From: Adineta ricciae
Lineage: Eukaryota; Rotifera; Eurotatoria; Adinetida; Adinetidae
NCBI GenBank assembly: GCA_905250025.1
Contig: CAJNOJ010000048.1
Coordinates: forward strand, 310,001-374,000
Direction: 5' to 3'
Length of the DNA stretch: 64,000 nt
Shown here: piece by piece, positions 10,268 through 22,481 of the stretch
Layout: every line of letters begins with the position of its first letter
Numbering within the stretch: position 1 is the stretch's first letter
Made by a program: the position numbers and the translations under genes
The notes under the pieces: generated by a model
Seen by the model: the letters and a program-made list of their open reading frames with translations, nothing else
Told to the model about the DNA's origin: nothing
The model's database searches: none

Positions 10268-13200
10268 TTAACTTTGCCATTTAATATGTCCGTAAGCTTG
10301 AAGACCAGATAATGTCAAATAGCCAACCCAGAGCAGAACAAAAAAGATCGAACATACATACTTGGGTATTGTTGGACCGCCTAGAGAAAAAATCGATACA
10401 AAAGATTTCCGGTTTTCTATCAGCGAGCTTCTCCTTACCTAATTCAGCCTTGCCGAAAAAGCCTAAGTATCGTCGAAGGATAAGGACGGTCATACCAAGA
10501 ACACAGCAAATAGAAAAGACAAGTACACTAAAGGATAAATCGCCTGCTTTGACCGTAAATGGAAGATTCTGAAAAGGCAGACGACTTGTTTATGGTTTTT
10601 GACAAATGATTTTCGTACCTTAGATTCCCAATAGATAGCAGCGACAAGCCAAGGAAGTCCTAAGCCAAGAAATACGTTGACACTATTCGATCCCGTCACA
10701 TTTCCAATAGCATCGTCGGCTGTTTTCGAATTTTTCGCTGCAATCATCGAGGCAAATGTATCAGGTAATGATGTACCAAGAGCAACAAAGGATATAGCTG
10801 TGATACTATCTTTCAATCCGACAAGACAACCAAATATAGCTGCTACATCACCAACAACAGCCGTTAGGATAGCAATGAATAAAAGTGAAACGAAAAATGT
10901 TAACCAACCACCAGCAATGGAGGTTGGAGGAACGAAAGCAAAGAGAACTTTCCAGAAGAACGAAAGTGAATGGCCAACGTAATGACCAAATTTTGCGGTT
11001 TCTAAATCGCCACCGTTCACATTCATGGCATCACGAAATTGTTGTCCCCAGGACGTTTTCGTTACACTTAATTTATCAATATCCACTTGAACAAGCGAAG
11101 CCATTTTATTTGCCATGGTTTTATAATCTAAATAATCAACGATTATCGTTATGATCATTCCAGACGAATACATTTACCATCATCATTGATAATTGTAACA
11201 ACTGTTCGCGGATGTTTACCTATTTGTGCACCACCAGTTGGATCATATAATTCAACCGCAAAACTTTCATCTTTTTCGGCTTCAAGATCATTTATAATCG
11301 GTATGGCGATGATTTTTGAAATTTCACCGTGCTCAAAGACTAATTCAGTATCAATAGCTGAAATAACCCAAACCATTTCCGTTACAAACAAGCCAACAAT
11401 CGACATTCGTGAACTTACGTTCATAATCTTTCGTTCCTACCGCATCGATATCTTTAGTTCGATAGTGCACTGAAACTTTGCCATCAGCACCATTGATACG
11501 AACGACTTTAATTTCTGCTTTGCCAACGCTTTCTTTTACTAAATTAATTGTTTCTTCGAATTCAATATAGCCCGGTTCTGAAAACGAAAACAACAGATTA
11601 TATATCTTCTCTCTTGCGTTCAAATCGTTTACCATCATCGTTGATAATAGTTACCAATGCAACTGTTTTCGATCCTAGTTTGGTACGTGTCTCTTCGCCT
11701 TCGGGTAAAGATAGCTTCACGAAGAATGTTTCATCTGGTTCCCATTGATTATCATCGATTACATGAATGGTAATTTTCTTCTCTTGTTGACCGGGCTCCA
11801 TTCGAAATTCTTCGGATAATTTGACATAGTCTTCACCAGCTGTCGCTGTACCGTCTATTGTATCGAGTCTATTAAGAAAAATTTATTAATAGAACGAATA
11901 CTAAAAGCAATGTTATTAAATGTGCAGATGCGTCATTTGGTGATGTGAGGTAGTGGCATAGTTCATTGAGAAGATGTGCAAAGAAAAACCGACTATAGCG
12001 AAGCAGGTGTGAAACATGCAAATTGTGCTCTTCTACGTAATAATAGTGTCTTAAATCCTGTCTTTTTTGCAACACTGAATATAGGACATTTTAGATTTGA
12101 TCAATACAGTCAAGGACAAAACAGGGTACGATATTTCGAAACACAGACACGGAATATCGTTGGGACATACCGAAATAATATAGTCGAATTCGTGTAACCG
12201 TATCTGACGACTTCGACAGTTACACGCTGTTCGCGTTCCAGTACAGCATAACTAGGAGAAGCAAACTCAAGAACCGCCATCTGAGGATCGTCATCAAAAT
12301 CTAATTTCGACAGTGTGCCTTTTCGACCACCGATTGGTTGGTCAGCTGGAAGATTTCCATCTGATGACTGTGGTTTGACAGCTCGTTGATAGATCTAAAC
12401 GAATCAGTCTAAACTGTTTTAACCTGAACCAATAAGTGTATATATATATAAATGTAATTATAAATAGAAATTAAGATCAAATCTGTGATGATCAAGAAGA
12501 AGAAGAAGAAGAAGAAGTAATAGTAATATTTGTTGTAATCGTAACCGTGGAAGAAAATAGTCGGTGAAAGAAGTTATCTACATCTATGTATATTGTGTCG
12601 TTTTGGTATCATAGCATAGACATGCATCAATGAATGTATGAGCGAGCTACTTCAAAACACCTGAATCGTATGGCAACGTCAACAGGGCCCAATCGTCTAA
12701 CGCCAACTTCACAAATTTGTTCGTTTTCGAGTACGGCATATTCGTCAGCATTCAGTTCAAGACATGGTACTTCATGTGGTGCTTGAACAGCAGCAGCTAC
12801 TTCCTCTTTCCATTCGCTGGTTTTATGTGTTTGTAATCGACCGTGTATCTGAATTGTATTTATATAGATGCAAGACGAAGAATAAGTTCATGGAAATGAA
12901 GTCAATATGATCAGAGTGAAAAGAAGAAGAGAAGAAGAAATTCTCCTTTACGTATTCATTCTCTCTACAAACCTCTTGGAGCTTGTCGGGAAGATTGACA
13001 AACAAAGATTTACCACCGGTGAGCATACGTGATCCTTGAATTCGATACTGCATACGTGATCTATGCATACTTTCACTTAATTTAGCTGCAAATAATTGGG
13101 CTTTATCTTCCAATGACAGATTAGATGATTGACCAAGATCCTAATTGTAAGAAATGAAGAAGACTTTTCCGTGATTTCAGAGTCGATTCATTAACATACA

Positions 13201-14573
13201 CGTAAGAATTGTAACAATTCATCTTTACGAAAAGTTCGTGCAGCACCAGTTGAATCAAGTTCAGGAGGAGCTAAAATAGACACCGATCAATTTACATTCA
13301 CCATCGACAGGAGAATTCTTACTTAGTATGAGTGTTTGTTCTTCTTCTTCCATGTCGATTTTGTTTGAAGCATAGAAGTTCTTTTCAGCCTAACGGTACA
13401 TAAAAGAAAAACACAGAAAACTCGCTGGTATCGATTTTTTTTCTTATGTAGTCTCCTACGAGAAAAGCTAAAATGACCACCAATGGAAACATAAGAAATG
13501 TTATAACAGCTTCCCAAAGGTCGACAACGTCTTTTGATATAACCGAAAGAACGATGAACATCCAAATATAGGCGAAGAAGCCAAAGAATGACGTGATCTA
13601 GAAATGAAGAATTCTCATCATTTGATATCTTAGAAGAAAAGCTAGTTACTTACCATAAAGACACTATACAATTTGATTCGTCGTGTCTCGGGGGTCTTTA
13701 TTGCCGTAATACATAAGGCAGAGATCATAAGAAGATTGTAAGCCGCAGAGCCCACGACTGAAAAGAAAAAAATTTATCTTTTTTTACTCGTCAACCGAAA
13801 AGGAAAAAAAACTCCTCTTCTCTTCAGTATTTACAGATAATTAGAGACAATAATAAATCTAACCTTTCGATGCAATGTTTAAAAAAAAACAATGAAACAA
13901 ATTGGTTTCTCGAAAAGTTCTCTATTGTCATATATAATCAACAACTGACGAATTTCAAAGGCCGAACTATAATATCATGACCTTAACGTTTGTTGCTTTA
14001 TCCAAATAGTATGTATGTACGTCTATTTTAATGACATTTTTTTTCATTTTTAGGATAGTTGATCCTATTAGTTGCTAATTGAAAAAAACAAGCGATCGTA
14101 TTTCTTTCTTACTTGTGCCTGGTCCAAGTTCTCCGGCCTCGAAACGATTGCCGATAATTTCAATAATTGATAGGAGAATTTCTGGTGAACTTGAACCGAG
14201 CGCCATCAATGTTAAATTAGCAACAGTATCATTCCATAGTCGAACTTCGACTGTTAAATATTTATCTTTTTGTAGCGGATCGGGATATTGAATTTTACGT
14301 CGTCTGGATGTGATCGTTTCAATAGCGGACATGAAGATATCAGCAATAATTGCAATACCAAGAAAGAGATAGAGAAGGAATATGAAATAGAGTGTGGCTC
14401 GCAATGGTATTGACATGCATGCTTCGATACCTATTACATAATAGACAAAAAATGAGATCTTGTTGCGACGAAAAGCAAACGACTTATTTACCAAATGGTA
14501 AGATGAGACCACGAGCGGAACATTTGAATTTTTGACAACTCCACGTTGTATAATTAGCCAGTTCAGTAGACAT
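10268..14573 (-). CDS. Na+/Ca2+ exchanger (NCX / SLC8 / Calx family)
   Basis: About 14 exons; one isoform is about 850 residues. N-terminal membrane half: short lumenal part with two cysteines, RGLILPFG, then IAIIADIFMSAIE and the alpha-1 repeat LMALGSSSPEILL. After five helices comes the cytosolic loop with a FYRIQ-type element (QYRIQGSRMLTGG), Calx-beta 1 and Calx-beta 2, each ending in INDD with the acidic Ca2+-site residues kept (IDDN..EPDE). C-terminal half: WKVLFAFVPPT, alpha-2 repeat FVALGTSLPDTFAS and GNVTGSNSVNVFLG, ending with a helix and short tail. It extrudes one Ca2+ for three Na+ at the plasma membrane. Two alternative exons for Calx-beta 1 lie at 12661-12848 and 12171-12394. 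A cleaved signal peptide as in vertebrate NCX is not seen at the chosen ATG; an upstream exon cannot be excluded. Confidence 0.95.
12171..12394 (-). other. NCX alternative exon B (start of Calx-beta 1)
   Basis: 224-nt exon between AG acceptor (12395-12396) and GT donor (12169-12170). It starts in phase 0 with I-Y-Q-R and ends in phase 2 with LF-R, encoding an acidic linker (DFDDD) and the first beta strands of a Calx-beta domain (LEFASPSYAVLEREQRVTV). It occupies the same structural slot as exon A and has identical phases, so only one can be used per transcript. Confidence 0.75.
12494..12518. repeat. (AAG)n microsatellite in NCX intron
   Basis: About eight AAG units between alternative exons A and B of the NCX gene; on the transcribed strand it reads as a UUC pyrimidine tract, which could bind splicing repressors such as PTB (inference). 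Confidence 0.8.
12661..12848 (-). other. NCX alternative exon A (start of Calx-beta 1)
   Basis: 188-nt exon with AG acceptor at 12849-12850 and GTGTTT donor at 12659-12660. Starts in phase 0 with I-H-G-R, ends in phase 2 with RF-R. Encodes a linker and the first strands of Calx-beta 1 (LELNADEYAVLENEQICEV). Parallel in structure, boundaries and phase to exon B; joining A to B runs into a stop codon. Confidence 0.75.
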
Positions 14574-17279
14574 TTTTCTTTGTTTGCGTGCAACGTTCAC
14601 ATGTCAGTTAAATGAAGAAAGTGTATTAAAACCACCCCAAGCTCGTGCCAGGTCGTTTCTTTTTCTCTTCCTTTTTTTGTCTAATCTTTTCCTTTGTCAA
14701 AAATCTATAGACACCCTTAAATAGAAGAGAAAAAAAAAAGAATAAAATCAACATTTTCATTTCTCTGTATCTTATTCTCTATATTCTTGTTCTTCTCAAA
14801 CCAAAGGTGATTAGAGAAAACAAAAACTTGAGCTAATAAAAATATCTTTCGTGTTGAAAATCTATTACTCGTTTAACAATATCTTTCTCTTTTTCCCCTT
14901 TTTTCTTCTCTAATTTATGCTCTGTTTCTCTATACAACGGTAATGATGAGAAGTCGACGACTACTACTCTTACAAAGGCGATCGTATAGAACGTCTAATG
15001 ATTTAACGAGACAAGCTGACAGACATTAAAGAATAAGGAAAAAAAACGAGTCTGTTTCGCTGTTCTTAGTTGTTAAATTTCACATCTTTTACTTCTCATC
15101 AGTGTATGTCGCTGTCGATAACAACGGCTCTTCATTTTTTCTCTTTTCCTTTTTCTTCGTCTTCCTATGGGAATGATGTTGCGAGTGCACTCTTACGTCT
15201 TGGAAAGGTGTGCGTGTGCCAGTGTTGCAATCCATGTCGAGAAACGAGATTCATCGACAAACGGAAGGCTCATTAAATAAGATTTTATTGCCTTAATGAC
15301 TATGATTGAAAATGAGCTATATATACACACGCACGTCGTATAGAGTTTTCATTAGATTTTGATAAACAAAGAAAAGGAAGAGAACGATTTTTTTTTCTTT
15401 ATCTATATTTAAAATCTATTATCCAAAGTCAATATCACGTCGTGAAAATGCATACGTGATTGATTCCAGAATCGTCATGTCAAGGTATTCAATGCTCTCA
15501 CAGGGGAAATAACTCGCAAGCTTATTCTTGTTTTCTATTGTATAAATAGATGGATATTAATAAATGTCGACGATGTAACTAATGCGATTCTGTGTTCTAG
15601 TACATCGTGATACGATAACAATTACCTTGATCATAGAGCGATCATAAAAAAGAATAAGAATAATACTTAACCAGAAGAATAAGAATATATATATACGAAG
15701 ACAGATGAAGTAATTAACTAATTAAAAGACTTTTGGAATGAAAAAAAACAAGCGACTTGTCGGGCGATCTAGTATAGAACAATTGCGAATAAAGCAAGTT
15801 AACTAGCAAACAGCAAAAAGTGCTGGAGGCTGTATGCGCGAGGAGTGAATAATCAAGCATGAATTATAGATGAAACGAGCATACAGGCCAAAATAGCTTT
15901 CTCCTTCCCTTCGTTTCTTCTCTCGACAGAAAAGACACTTCGACAATGTCGAACAGCACATGTGCAACGCGCCTCCGTCTCTCTCTCTCTCTCCTGTCTA
16001 TTTGCTTTCTATACGCAATGAAAACATGAAGTACCGCAAAACCATGATGAAACAATGGGCAACCAAAGACGAAGAAGGGAAATGTGTACTCCGCTGTCTG
16101 TCATCATACAGCAGCAGCAGGAGGAGAAATAGCATTAGTAAAAGAAGCAACTGCTCTCAACGATTGATGTACTTCTCTACCTATGGAAGCTTTCTGTTAA
16201 ATACTTGTCGTATATATTACAAGTCAAAAAAAAAAAGAAATGAAAAAGGAAGAAAGAAAGAAACAAACACAAAACGCAGGCAATGTGTTTTCGTCAACAT
16301 ACTCATGTTCGATTCGCATCGTTGGATGCTTCTGTAACTACGAAAAAAAATACATTGGAAAACAATTGGGCAAAGCTATTTTCTTTTCTTCGACTCTTTA
16401 CGCGAATATATCTCCTTGGATGAAAATCTCAACAGACTAAATCCTGATAGACATCGACAGACTAATCATTATATAGTTGATGAAGCAAAGCATTCGAAAA
16501 GAAAACTTGTGCATGTGCGGCGTAATCGATTCAGTGATGATACTTGCATTTTAAGGTGCAAAGTGTTTATACTGTAGAAAAAAAAGTATTGAAGAAAAGA
16601 AAAAAAAGAGATGAAAAGAAAGGAAGAAATTGCTCTTTTTTTCTCGTTGTTAACACATAAATATGTAACTGAATTTCTTCATATTTAATATTGTCTTAGA
16701 ATAGAACTTCCATCGATCGTATATTCCATTAACGTTCGGTATGTCTACTTTCGATATGTGCTAATATGACGAAGTACTCGAGAAATATGCGAACAAAAAA
16801 GTTCGTCACTCGGGTGCGCAAAAAACCATAGTAGCAGCAATGCAGAGCAACCGGCCAATAGAGAGAGGAAAAAAACTAGGTAAATGAAGAGAAATGTTTT
16901 TCTTTTTCTGCTCTCTGTCTCTTTCTTGTTTCTATTGATGAAAAAAAGTCGCTTTTGACCGTCATACATGTAACATGATTTGAAACGAAAGGTAGTTGTG
17001 CTCGACACGAATACGAAAGGCGAGAGAGGAGGAGGAGGAGGGGGATAGAGAGAAACGCGTATGTGACAGAACCGTGTGCGGCTATGACAAAATAAGTGGA
17101 CGAAAATTACCTCGACTCATACATTGCGTTTATTGATTTGAGCACATTCGTTCTTTCTTTTACTGGGTTACATATGTACAAACAGAGGGGACCGGACGAG
17201 AGAGGAAGAGAGACAGAGAAAAATTCTACCCTTTTGCTTTCATTGTACAATATTATACACGCTCGAAAACATCTTATAC
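14574..17279. other. 2.7-kb gene-poor region
   Basis: Upstream of the NCX gene. AT-rich with many A and T homopolymers and scattered short purine-rich stretches (around 16210-16260 and 16560-16620). Short ORFs overlap in several frames and show no recognisable protein. The NCX promoter and 5' UTR exons are probably here. No tRNA, rRNA or transposon seen. Confidence 0.5.
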
Positions 17280-17813
17280 ATGTTTTGGTTGCATGTAGTA
17301 ACACTCGTGACCTTTTGTTCTATTTGTTTACATGTTTGCAAAGGTGAGCATAGAAAACTAGTACCTTGTTTTACGAAAAATGTCCATGTTGAAATACAAC
17401 AAATCGATCAACGAATTTTATTGAAATATCTCAATTGTACACGATTATTACAGAAGCATGTCTTCACGATAACCTTTGAACTACAACGACAATTCAAGAG
17501 AATCGATCAGATGCTTGACTCCAACATGGTTGCTACACTCTTTGCTAGTCCTTGTTCATCAAGTACAGCAACGTTAAGCAATGGTCGAACATTTCCATCA
17601 ACACATGGCTCATTGGATGGTAGTGATCCATCGCCTATTGCTTCAAGTCACTTGCCTTGGAATGACCATTCACAACGAGGATCGATCTCGTATGAATATG
17701 GAGGCGGAGGAGGCGATCATGCGCAATTGATATCAACATTAATTCATGTTGTTATCCGTCATGGAAGGAATGAGATGATAAAAGGCATATATGTAATAAA
17801 ATTTTATAGTTAA
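17280..17813 (+). CDS. Putative 177-aa ORF, unrecognised
   Basis: The open frame starts with a hydrophobic signal-peptide-like segment (LHVVTLVTFCSICLHVC) and ends in a Ser/Thr/Gly-rich part with a five-glycine run. No domain recognised. The second half has codon use and composition resembling real coding sequence of this window, but no splice pattern connects it to a known protein. It sits alone in the gene-poor stretch between NCX and the DUF2183 gene. It may be a small secreted protein, an exon of an unseen gene, or chance. Confidence 0.3.
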   Translation: MFWLHVVTLVTFCSICLHVCKGEHRKLVPCFTKNVHVEIQQIDQRILLKYLNCTRLLQKHVFTITFELQRQFKRIDQMLDSNMVATLFASPCSSSTATLSNGRTFPSTHGSLDGSDPSPIASSHLPWNDHSQRGSISYEYGGGGGDHAQLISTLIHVVIRHGRNEMIKGIYVIKFYS

Positions 17814-18370
17814 CTGAGTAGAGAATGCACACACTTCTAGTTCGAATGAATACTTGACGTATCAAGTGACGCTCAATAAAAAAAACTGCATTTCCTGAAG
17901 GGCATGATTTCCGTTTCAATGATCTATTGAATGTATGAATGAATGTGACTGATTTCTATTAGATTGTTCATTTATCTTATTGAATGAGTATTCTTAGCTC
18001 TTTTTTAAAAAAAATATATATTTATGACTCGTTGTGTGTGTATGTGTGTGTATGTGTGTCGTTTGTTTTTGCATGTATACAGATTGAAATAAAAGCAAAA
18101 CAGGCAGATTTGATTTTTCTTATTTAAAGTCGATAATTCTCTATTAATTGAAATTGACAGTACAGGTAACGTAATTTACTATTCAAATATTTACCTGTAA
18201 AATGATACAACGTGATTTCTGTCGTCTTTGAATAAATGAGAACAAAAGAGAAAGTAAGTTATATCGAAATGACTCTGAATGTACATTAAGAGATTAGTCA
18301 ATCTAAGCCATGATATGCAGGATAAATATGAATATCGTGCACAGCTATTCTCAGTCAGTACTCGTTGATC
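17814..18370. promoter_or_regulatory. Upstream region of DUF2183 gene
   Basis: AT-rich, with a TG-rich microsatellite at 18032-18059. Expected to hold the promoter of the plus-strand secreted phosphatase gene. No gene seen. Confidence 0.4.
18032..18059. repeat. (TG)n/(TATG) microsatellite
   Basis: About 28 bp of TG dinucleotides interrupted by TA. Confidence 0.8.
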
Positions 18371-19429
18371 ATGGGTCGTGTTTTACTTCTCCTCTTGAGT
18401 GTTGTTTTTACATCATCATCAATAACAAACGCCTTTCTTTTCGACAAGAAAGGTCTGTTCCTTGTTCCATCAGTTGCGTTTCGTGATCGTTCGTCAGCAT
18501 CGCAATGGACTTTATACAATCAAGGATGGCATTACGAAGAAAATCCTGTGAAAGCTTTATTGATGGAGAAATCCTTGGAGCTTATTGTTCAGAAAGATCT
18601 GGATCGAAACCGAGTGAAAATGTTCACAGCCGAAGGAAAAGAAAAGAAAGATGTGTGTATTGATGGTCTCACCCGATCGATGTGTACAAAAACCGATAAT
18701 GAAGGCCGTATTAAAAATCCATTTACGATGACCAATGAGGAAATTGAATTGCTTCGTCAACCAGGTGGCAATGGAGGTAAAGTTACTTTCCAAGCGTCAA
18801 TTCCAAAAAAGAACATCAAAACGCAAGGTGAAGTTTATTTATGTGACGACGAAGGTGTAACTTTCATCAGTGATATTGATGATACAATTAAAATAACTGA
18901 AGTGACGTCATCGACTCAAACATTAATTAACACGTTTAGTGGCGATTTCAAAGCAGTACCAGGTATGGCCGAGATCTATCGACACTGGGCAGGTCAGTAC
19001 AATGCAACCTTTGCATATCTGACAGCATCGCCCGATCAATTATATCCGTTTTTACGTGAATTTTTTGACCGGGAACAGTTCCCATCGGGTTCGGCTCACA
19101 TGAGACATTTCACATGGTTCGATGTGAACTTTATCTCGTTTTTCATGTCGTCAAATTACATCAAGAAGAAAACGGAAACGTTAGAAATGTTCTTACAGAA
19201 TACACGCAATCGTCGGTTCATTCTACTCGGTGATATCTTTCAAAAAGATTCGGATATCTATGCGAGCGTCTACGCAAACTATCCAGATCGTATAGCGAAA
19301 ATTTTCATTCGAAAGTATGCTAATGATGTTGACGGTCAACAACGATTGGAAACTATTTTCAAAGATATTCCACGGGAAAAATGGGCAACGTTCGAAACCG
19401 GTGCTGATCTTCCGCGAAGTATTTTTTAA
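18371..19429 (+). CDS. Secreted DUF2183/App1-type phosphatidate phosphatase-like protein
   Basis: Intronless, about 352 residues from the ATG at 18371 (an ATG two codons upstream is possible). A clear signal peptide (VLLLLLSVVFTSSSITNA) precedes the mature protein. The domain is the App1/DUF2183 HAD-like phosphatase: VTFISDIDDTIKITEV holds the DxDxT catalytic motif (D168, D170, T172), followed by FKAVPGMAEIYRHW, AYLTASPDQLYPFLREFF, FPSG, and RFILLGDIFQKDSDIYA with the late acidic motif. Yeast App1 dephosphorylates phosphatidate at actin patches; this one is predicted to be secreted or lysosomal, so its substrate may differ. Unlike nearly all neighbours it has no intron, which fits retroposition or horizontal origin (inference). 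AATAAA begins 5 bp after the stop. Confidence 0.88.
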   Translation: MGRVLLLLLSVVFTSSSITNAFLFDKKGLFLVPSVAFRDRSSASQWTLYNQGWHYEENPVKALLMEKSLELIVQKDLDRNRVKMFTAEGKEKKDVCIDGLTRSMCTKTDNEGRIKNPFTMTNEEIELLRQPGGNGGKVTFQASIPKKNIKTQGEVYLCDDEGVTFISDIDDTIKITEVTSSTQTLINTFSGDFKAVPGMAEIYRHWAGQYNATFAYLTASPDQLYPFLREFFDREQFPSGSAHMRHFTWFDVNFISFFMSSNYIKKKTETLEMFLQNTRNRRFILLGDIFQKDSDIYASVYANYPDRIAKIFIRKYANDVDGQQRLETIFKDIPREKWATFETGADLPRSIF

Positions 19430-20285
19430 GTAAAATAAAAAGCACTTGATTACACCGTAATAATTAATGAGAGAGAAAAAAAAGAACTTGCCCGTTAACT
19501 GAATGACATACACATATGCATAACATGGCGACGTCAATCGACTCGCAACTCAGAACGTTGCTCTCTCTGTTATTAATGATCGAATCTGTATGTTTTAACG
19601 TCATACTACTAATCGATTTGTGTCTGATCAAATGTTTATTGATCGACACTCGTTGTTTATCGAACTTATTTTTGCGTCCTAATGAAGCATATAACGAGCA
19701 AAACGATCGCTAATCGAACTTCGAAATTTGGTCTTCAATCATGCAAATAAATACACCCACACTAGAAGAAAAATTGATACTTGACATAGAAACTTGTGCC
19801 TGTGCTTACTTTCTCTCTTTCAAATAACGAAACGAATTAAGATCAATAAAAAGAACCTTGCTTCTTTTTTTTATCCAAGTGGCGGTTCTATACAATGTAA
19901 GAAGAGAAAAAAAATGAAACAGGGTGTTATGTCAGAAAACGAAAGAAGAACCAGAAGAAGAGTACGACAAAGAACACCATATATGCATATGTATATATAT
20001 ATATATATATGTACAGTAGTCATTCGAAAACTGATAGATTTAATTACATATGTATAAAGAAAAATACAAAAAGAAAATGAAGAGAACTTTGTTGATGAGA
20101 ACGAAAGAAAAGAAAAACCGCTGAAAATAAGATTTACGAATGACCAGACATGGGTTTCTTCTTAATGGGTTTTCTTTGTTTTTAGTGAGGATATATGTGT
20201 ATATGTTTGTATATATGGAGACAGAAAAGAGAATAAATATAAAACACACAGGCACCCTGTACAATACACTAGATGAACGAATGAA
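19430..20285. other. Convergent intergenic region
   Basis: Between the DUF2183 stop (+) and WIPI2 stop (-). Contains a TA-rich microsatellite near 19991-20011 and A-rich tracts; probably 3' UTR sequence of both genes. No gene recognised. Confidence 0.5.
19991..20011. repeat. (TA)n microsatellite
   Basis: About ten TA units. Confidence 0.8.
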
Positions 20286-22251
20286 CTAATCATAAACACC
20301 TTGTGGAGGAGATGGTAATCGAGGAAAATTTTGTTCATCAATGGAAATATTTGATGAAGGATGAACAAGATTTTTGCCCGATGTTGGACTTGTTGGTGGT
20401 GGTGTGGATGATAATGGAATCGATGCATTATCATTTGCTAAAACATTGTTTGGATAGACTCGTGTAGAACCGCCGTCTAAAATCACAATCGAAATGAAAC
20501 TTTCTCAGCAATGAATGATCTTTACCAAGCGAATTTCGCGTTTCATTTGTTGTTGTTGTTAATGCTTGTTGATTAGTTGTATTAGGAGACATACTGAATA
20601 AGAGATATTGACTGATTTGCTTGCATTCACCGCCATCAATTGTGTTTACTTCATAGACACAAACAACGCCATCGTAACCGGCGACGAATAACTTCAATGT
20701 TTTGTTTAATCTTGAAAAAGAATCAAATAAAGATATTATCGAGAGATGTTCACATCTCATCAACATACACATTCATAGCAATTGTTGTTTTCATGCCAGG
20801 TGATTGTAAGTGTACAAATGCAAATGATCGGTCTTGTGTTAAGACTTCAGATGTTTGTTTCGGTAAATAATGGGCGACGTCACTCAATTTGCGACCAAAG
20901 TAACCCATCCATGTCGCCTCCTCCGGTGCTCTGAACGAACCATGACCATGTTAGACATGAATAAAATTGAAATAGGTAAAGAATTACTTTTCTTTCGGAT
21001 TAGCGAGACGGAATATATGAATTGTTTCCGTATTGCTTGATGCTGCTAAGAACATTGCGTCAGGACTAAATGCTAATGAATAGATGGTTGCAACTCTAGA
21101 AAAAAGAAGAAGCATATTGGAATCATATGGCGATCGTATTTGAAGAAAAGAGGATTTGTGTGTTCGGTGACATTCCATTCGTTCTGTAAGGACTACAGCT
21201 CAAACTAAGTAGAACGTAGATGTTACATACCGTCGAACTCCTCGACGAAATTCAAAAAGTCGAGTGCCATCGATCGCACTATGAACACGAATCACCGTCC
21301 CCTAGAAAACAATTCATTCATATATTTGTATGCATATACTCGAATTGACTGTCAACATACTTTATTCGACGCTGTAGCCAATTTGGTTCCAGTCATATCA
21401 AACGCCATTGCAGTGAGTGGACTTTCATGTGCGCTAATCATAATACCTGGTTTCTAAAGATATACAATAGCAAAATAATTATCTTCATTATTTTTAATTA
21501 TTTGTCGACATACTAGATTTAATGTATCGAAAACTTGTATTTCACCAGTTATAGAACTGCCCGGATACGCTAAATATGAATTTTCACTATTCGATGATAG
21601 GGCGCAAAGACCTTCACGATTGGATGGTACATCTCGAATCGTATGTAAGACTTTCATATCGCGCATGTTATGGATGTAAATGCTTTCTTCCAAACAGACA
21701 ATGAGCCGCTAGAATTCAAAAAGAAAAAAATAGACATCTGTTTCAGTTTCCAACTCTTCTTCCTCACCAATCGATTAAGCTTAACGGCGAGAATTGTATT
21801 CGCAAATGAATACGAACATATTTCCGTTCCCTTTTTAAAATGACAAACTTTTAATTTCCGTGGCGCTTGATTACTGACAAGTGCTGTCAATGAACTTGAG
21901 AATAGACGTTCAATTATACAGACATCGTCATAGGCTAAAAAAGTGCAATCATCAACAACCGAGTTCATTCATCATACTTACCACAATCGTATATTTCATC
22001 GATTTTATTATCTTGACTTATCGTGAATAATGCATACGTTTTTCGTGTACCCATTGCGAGTGATCTAGACAAATTTGCACGAATAGATTCATTCATAGGA
22101 TGAATATGACAACTTACGTGCAGTCTTGATTGAATGTTAGAGTGAGCACCTTATATTGCGAAAGAACATTGTTATCTGTTGAGCCATCAGTGCTGCTACC
22201 AGGAACTCCACCAATCGCTCCACTATTTGGTCGATTAGCAAGTGCACTCAT
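20286..22251 (-). CDS. WIPI2: WIPI2-like PROPPIN (autophagy PI3P effector)
   Basis: About nine short exons. The protein is a seven-bladed beta-propeller of the PROPPIN family. Near-identical stretches to WIPI1/2 include [80 protein letters not shown] and the lipid-binding FRRG motif ([10 protein letters not shown]), then [11 protein letters not shown] and a G-Y-F-G-R stretch. FRRG binds PI3P and PI(3,5)P2; WIPI2 recruits ATG16L1 at forming autophagosomes. The C-terminal tail is Ser/Pro/Thr-rich and unstructured. ATG at 22251 opens a low-complexity N-terminus ahead of blade 1. A strong pyrimidine-rich splice acceptor lies 58 nt upstream of the ATG. Confidence 0.93.
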
Positions 22252-22309
22252 AATCGTTTTTCAGTGGTATCTTTTGAATAGAAGTCGAATTTCAGTAGAA
22301 CATAACAAT

Positions 22310-22311
22310 CT
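22310..22311 (-). promoter_or_regulatory. Splice acceptor upstream of WIPI2 ATG
   Basis: A pyrimidine tract followed by TTCCAG ends 58 nt before the start codon, inside the 230-bp gap to the NPLOC4 gene. It suits a 5' UTR intron or spliced-leader trans-splicing. Confidence 0.5.
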
Positions 22312-22481
22312 GGAATAAAAAAGAAAAGAAAAACAAATAAACAACAAATTAGAATTAGAATTTCTGTGTTTTTTTTTAATATCTCGATTGACAATTGGTT
22401 TTATTCTGCTGGCTTCAGTATGTGAGATAGAAATAAATAAGCATCAAAGAAAATTTCTATGAGAAAGGAGAGAATTTGCGA

